This document shows, piece by piece, positions 5,336 through 8,189 of a stretch of DNA of 8,189 nucleotides. The stretch comes from an uncultured Eubacteriales bacterium. Lineage in GTDB: Bacteria; Bacillota; Clostridia; Christensenellales; Christensenellaceae. The notes below the pieces were generated by a model. It ran no database searches. It was not told the DNA's origin and saw only the letters and a list, made by a program, of their open reading frames with translations. Numbering within the stretch: the first letter of the stretch is position 1; every line of letters starts with the position of its first letter. The stretch spans positions 1 to 8,189 of the forward strand of contig UQXU01000081.1 in the NCBI GenBank assembly GCA_900545085.1, read 5' to 3'. A program made the position numbers and the translations under genes.

Positions 5336-5508
5336 GTGTTTTTGGAGGGAATATTCGCTATATAATGAAAATTAAATGCGAATACGAGTTCTCTTAAAAT
5401 GAGCTTGATTTAAAACAAATAACTCTTTCTTGACGTATAGTCAAAAGAACACATTACTGTTTTTATTTTAGATCTGCTTTTTAAGATATATCATTGTGAC
5501 AAAATTAG

Positions 5509-5547
5509 AAAAGCGAAAGTTAAAGCTTTACTTTAAACTCTCGCTTT
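5509..5547 (-). terminator. Terminator of tRNA-Arg
   Basis: An imperfect long hairpin: AAAGCGAAAGTTAAAG pairs with CTTTAAACTCTCGCTTT with one mismatch and one bulge, and a short loop. On the minus strand it begins about 7 nt after the tRNA 3' end and is followed by CTTTTCTAATTTT, a usable U-rich tail. Confidence 0.7.
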
Positions 5548-5553
5548 GACGTT

Positions 5554-5630
5554 TGGCGTCCCCGGCGCGATTCGAACGCGCGGCCTTTCGCTTAGGAGGC
5601 GAATGCTCTATCCGACTGAGCTACGGAGAC
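5554..5630 (-). tRNA. tRNA-Arg, anticodon CCU
   Basis: The reverse complement is a 77-nt tRNA: acceptor GTCTCCG/CGGGGAC (one G-U), D arm GCTCAGTCGGATAGAGC, and anticodon arm TTCGC-CTCCTAA-GCGAA with anticodon CCU, reading AGG. The T arm is GCGCG-TTCGAAT-CGCGC, the discriminator is G and CCA is encoded. No defect is seen. Confidence 0.95.
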
Positions 5631-5646
5631 TCAAAAACATGATAAT

Positions 5647-5675
5647 ATTTTAGCATATATCAAAAACAGCGTCAA
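5647..5675 (-). promoter_or_regulatory. Promoter of tRNA-Arg
   Basis: On the minus strand TTGACG (5670-5675), a 17-nt spacer and TAAAAT (5647-5652) lie 16 nt upstream of the tRNA 5' end. It is a near-consensus housekeeping promoter, divergent from the galE promoter about 75 bp away. Confidence 0.85.
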
Positions 5676-5747
5676 GTTAATAAAACCTAAACAGACATGA
5701 ATAGCAAAAGAAAATACTTAATCCGGGTTTTTTTTGCAAGATAAAAA

Positions 5748-5756
5748 TGCTATAAT
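5748..5756 (+). promoter_or_regulatory. Extended -10 promoter of galE and the serine lyase gene
   Basis: TGCTATAAT (5748-5756) is a perfect extended -10. The -35 position holds only a T-run (around 5728-5733), so the promoter probably depends on the extended element. It leaves an untranslated leader of about 60 nt before the galE ribosome site GGAGGA. Confidence 0.65.
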
Positions 5757-5825
5757 GTTTGTGAAAATAAGTGTGCAGCAATGTGCTTTGACAGGAACTG
5801 ATTATTTAATTTCGGAGGAAAACAT

Positions 5826-6848
5826 ATGCAAAAAATACTATTAACGGGCGGCGCAGGATATATAGGTTCTCATATATGTGTAGAATTGCTTGGGGCTGGT
5901 TATGATGTTGTGGTGCTGGACGATTTATCTTGTAGTAAAGAAAATTGTTTAGAGCGTGTTCGTAAAATAGCCGGCAAAGATTTTGCATTTTACAACGCGA
6001 GTGCGTTAGACGATTTTGCACTTGAGTGTATTTTCTCTGAAGAGCAGATAAGTGCAGTTATTCATCTTGCAGGCTATAAGGCTGTAGGCGAAAGCGTTGA
6101 AAAACCATTGAAATATTATGAAAACAATATCGGCGCTACAATCAACTTATTAAAAGTGATGGAAAAACACGGCGTAACGAGAATGGTATTCAGCTCATCC
6201 GCTACTGTATACGGAATGCCGGACAGTGTTCCGATAGATGAAAGTGCAAAACTATGTCCTACAAATCCGTATGGTCAGACGAAGTTTATGTGCGAGCAGA
6301 TAATTGAAGATTGGTGTATAGCAAATTCAAGCGCAAGCGCGGCTATACTGCGCTACTTTAACCCGATAGGCGCTCATGAAAGCGCTCTTATCGGAGAGGA
6401 CCCGCGAGGTATTCCTAACAATCTCCTTCCATATATAATGAAGATCGCCGTCGGAGAGCTTAAATCTCTCGGAGTTTTTGGCAATGATTACCCGACGCCG
6501 GACGGAACCGGAGTGCGTGACTATCTTCATATAGTAGATTTGGCAAAAGGACATCTCGCCGCACTCGATTATACTAATAGTTTTACGGGTTCTGATGTAT
6601 TTAATCTGGGCACCGGAAAAGGGTATTCCGTTCTGGATGTAGTTCATGCGTATGAAAAAGTAAATGGTATAGCTATACCATATGAAATAAAGGCGCGGCG
6701 CGCAGGGGACGTTGCCAGCTGTTATTCAAATCCTGAAAAAGCCAGACGAATACTGGGCTGGAAAGCTCATTACACGCTTGAGGATATGTGCCGCACTGCA
6801 CATAGGTTTATAATGATGAATCCCAAGGGTTACGAGGTTAAAAGTTGA
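5826..6848 (+). CDS. galE: UDP-glucose 4-epimerase
   Basis: A 340-residue short-chain dehydrogenase-type epimerase that interconverts UDP-glucose and UDP-galactose with bound NAD in the cytosol, linking galactose use to the supply of UDP-sugars for surface polymers. The NAD-binding loop [10 protein letters not shown] is at 7-16, the GalE signature [21 protein letters not shown] at 80-100, the catalytic serine region FSSSATVYG at 122-130, and the Tyr149-x3-Lys153 pair in NPYGQTKF, at the same numbers as in the E. coli enzyme. PNNLLPYI (about 197) and the C-terminal [16 protein letters not shown] are also typical. Length and frame are intact. ATG 5826 has a GGAGGA ribosome site. No Leloir-pathway partner is in view; instead the stop overlaps the serine lyase gene by 4 nt. 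Confidence 0.95.
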   Translation: MQKILLTGGAGYIGSHICVELLGAGYDVVVLDDLSCSKENCLERVRKIAGKDFAFYNASALDDFALECIFSEEQISAVIHLAGYKAVGESVEKPLKYYENNIGATINLLKVMEKHGVTRMVFSSSATVYGMPDSVPIDESAKLCPTNPYGQTKFMCEQIIEDWCIANSSASAAILRYFNPIGAHESALIGEDPRGIPNNLLPYIMKIAVGELKSLGVFGNDYPTPDGTGVRDYLHIVDLAKGHLAALDYTNSFTGSDVFNLGTGKGYSVLDVVHAYEKVNGIAIPYEIKARRAGDVASCYSNPEKARRILGWKAHYTLEDMCRTAHRFIMMNPKGYEVKS

Positions 6849-8068
6849 AATCAATACGAGATGTATTTAAAACGGGGATAGGTCCCTCAAGTTCGCATAC
6901 TATGGGACCGCATAAAGCTTCTGAACTATTCGCAAGAGAAAATCCGGATGCAGATATGTTTAGAGTTGTTCTCTATGGATCTCTTGCCAGCACCGGACGT
7001 GGACATGGTACAGATAAAGTAATTCGCGATACGTTTGCTCCTCGCAGTGTAGAGGTAGCTTTCGACACAACTACTGTGGATTTGCCGCATCCAAACACTA
7101 TGGATCTTTTTGCTATTACGAGAGGTGCAGTAAGCAATCAAATGCGGGTTATGAGTATAGGAGGCGGCGATATATCCATAGAAGGCCGCGAAACAGAAAC
7201 AGTAAAAGATGTTTACGATGAGACCAGCTTTGAAGAAATCAAACAGCTATGTCTAGACAAAAATATGCGCCTCAGTGAATACGTTTTTTTAAAGGAAGGG
7301 CCTGGCATATACGGCTTTTTGGAAAAAGTATGGCGGGCTATGAAGCACAGCATAGAGGAAGGTCTCGCTGCAGGCGGAATCCTCCCGGGAGGACTCAACG
7401 TAGAGAGAAAAGCTAGGTTTTTGTATAATCATCGCCATATGGATGAGAGTGCGGAAACTAGGCAAAACAGGATAGTGTGTGCCTATGCTTTTGCTGTAGG
7501 GGAACAAAATGCAGGAGGAGGCGTTGTAGTTACTGCACCGACTTGCGGAGCGGCAGGTGTAGTGCCTGCGGTTCTAAAGTATTCTCAGGAAAAGCGTGGC
7601 TTTGGAGATGATAGAATTATTGCCGCTTTGGCGGTGGCCGGGTTGATAGGCACGATAGTCAAAACAAACGCCTCCGTAAGCGGCGCAGAATGCGGGTGTC
7701 AGGCGGAGATTGGGACTGCATGTTCTATGGCTGCCGCTGCTTTGGCGGAAATGCACGAGATGGATTTAGACCAGATAGAGTATGCTGCAGAGGTGGCATT
7801 AGAACATTATCTCGGTCTAACATGTGATCCTATTGGCGGATTGGTGCAGATACCTTGTATAGAGAGAAATGCTGTATCCGCTATGCGCGCGATAAATGCG
7901 CTTAGTCTGACTAATTTTCTTGCGTATTCCCGAAAAATATCTTTCGATATGGTAGTTCAAACTATGTATAAGACAGGGCGAGATTTGCTTTGTGCATATC
8001 GTGAGACAAGCGAAGGAGGGCTTGCGCGAGACTATCAAAAAGCAATGCGCGAGCGAGGCAAGTTATAA
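6845..8068 (+). CDS. sdaA: L-serine ammonia-lyase (iron-sulfur L-serine dehydratase), single chain
   Basis: A 407-residue enzyme converting L-serine to pyruvate and ammonia with a [4Fe-4S] cluster, feeding amino-acid carbon into central metabolism. The N-terminal beta domain starts with [18 protein letters not shown] (11-28); the alpha domain has [13 protein letters not shown] (231-243), [17 protein letters not shown] (279-295), TCDPIGG (326-332) and IPCIERN (336-342). Cys285, Cys327 and Cys338 follow the CX41CX10C spacing of the cluster ligands. Many Clostridia split the enzyme into SdaAA and SdaAB; here both parts are one chain, somewhat shorter than the 454-residue E. coli SdaA. The start is TTG 6845, overlapping the galE stop (TTGA), with GAGG in the end of galE as ribosome site, so translation is coupled. 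The gene symbol follows family usage. Confidence 0.9.
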   Translation: MKSIRDVFKTGIGPSSSHTMGPHKASELFARENPDADMFRVVLYGSLASTGRGHGTDKVIRDTFAPRSVEVAFDTTTVDLPHPNTMDLFAITRGAVSNQMRVMSIGGGDISIEGRETETVKDVYDETSFEEIKQLCLDKNMRLSEYVFLKEGPGIYGFLEKVWRAMKHSIEEGLAAGGILPGGLNVERKARFLYNHRHMDESAETRQNRIVCAYAFAVGEQNAGGGVVVTAPTCGAAGVVPAVLKYSQEKRGFGDDRIIAALAVAGLIGTIVKTNASVSGAECGCQAEIGTACSMAAAALAEMHEMDLDQIEYAAEVALEHYLGLTCDPIGGLVQIPCIERNAVSAMRAINALSLTNFLAYSRKISFDMVVQTMYKTGRDLLCAYRETSEGGLARDYQKAMRERGKL

Positions 8069-8070
8069 CC

Positions 8071-8173
8071 GTGAACAGATGTCCCCCGCCTCTATAGGCG
8101 GCGGGGTCATCTAAGCCTTCAGCGGCGGATTGCACCGCCGCTGAAGCCCTAAGAGGCTTCGCCCCTTGTTCAC
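8071..8173 (+). repeat. GC-rich multi-arm palindromic element after the serine lyase gene
   Basis: This 103-nt stretch can fold as a closed multi-branch structure. GTGAACA (8071-8077) pairs with TGTTCAC (8167-8173) around the inner arms. Arm 1 is 8077-8112, with AGATG/CATCT and CCGCC/GGCGG and bulges, loop TCTATA. Arm 2 is a perfect 12-bp helix, CTTCAGCGGCGG (8117-8128) with CCGCCGCTGAAG (8135-8146), loop ATTGCA. Arm 3 is GGC-TTC-GCC (8155-8163), or alternatively GAAGCC (8143-8148) pairs with GGCTTC (8155-8160), which would compete with arm 2. The GC content is far above the flanks. It starts 2 nt after the stop, so it may terminate the galE-serine lyase transcript, but no T-run follows arms 1 or 2. 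It could equally be an interspersed repeat or a small mobile element; the window ends before its right boundary is clear. Confidence 0.55.
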
Positions 8174-8189
8174 TTGTTGAATGACGGGG

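Noticed and set aside
5358..5366. TATATAAT on the plus strand as a promoter
   Set aside because: No -35 at proper spacing and it would drive transcription antisense into the tRNA-Arg terminator without a gene.
5430..5444. Palindrome TTGAC-GTATA-GTCAA as an operator
   Set aside because: Only 5-bp arms in AT-rich DNA, with no well placed -10 for the -35-like arms; too weak to call.
1..8189. CRISPR array, insertion sequence or rRNA gene
   Set aside because: No regularly spaced repeats, no transposase frame with terminal repeats, and no rRNA-like sequence were seen.

Overview
The window looks like chromosomal DNA from a low- to mid-GC Gram-positive bacterium, most likely a Clostridia-type Firmicute. 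The evidence is strong AGGAGG-type ribosome binding sites, SigA-like -35/-10 promoters with 17-bp spacers, tRNA genes with encoded CCA ends, use of TTG starts, a single-chain iron-sulfur L-serine dehydratase, and a prophage head module of the Phage_min_cap2 / GP20 scaffold / capsid type common in clostridial phages. The species cannot be named from this sequence.

Positions 1-3100 hold a decayed prophage head-morphogenesis module, all on the + strand. In order there is the tail of an unrecognised gene, a Prp-like cysteine protease cut off at its 3' end, the C-terminal part of a Phage_min_cap2 minor capsid protein in another frame, a frameshifted Cys-rich mini-protein, an unplaced reading-frame remnant, an intact YjcQ-like gene, a structured leader RNA, an intact GP20 scaffold gene, and a major capsid gene that is frameshifted and cut off after about 113 codons. 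No portal, terminase, tail, lysis or integrase gene is visible. Because some genes are clean and others broken at deletion joints, this reads as a deletion-ridden relic and not a functional phage.

Positions 3100-5640 are host-like and mostly on the - strand. They hold tRNA-Ala(CGC), whose 3' end faces the relic and so could have been the attachment site; a small four-helix-type membrane protein resembling DUF4870; two tandem RadC-family genes; and tRNA-Arg(CCU). The first RadC gene keeps a complete JAMM metal motif (E130, H163, H165, S173, D176). The second has a RadC-like N-terminus and HhH region but no metal ligands. They are separated by 2 nt, suggesting a coupled active/inactive pair.

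Positions 5640-8189 are on the + strand: galE (UDP-glucose 4-epimerase) from an extended -10 promoter, overlapping by 4 nt a gene for L-serine ammonia-lyase. The window ends in a GC-rich, strongly palindromic region that can fold into a multi-arm junction and may double as the operon terminator or be an interspersed repeat.

The most interesting points are the JAMM-active/JAMM-dead RadC pair, the structured RNA in front of the GP20 scaffold gene, the multi-arm palindrome at the right end, and the deletion joints of the phage relic.
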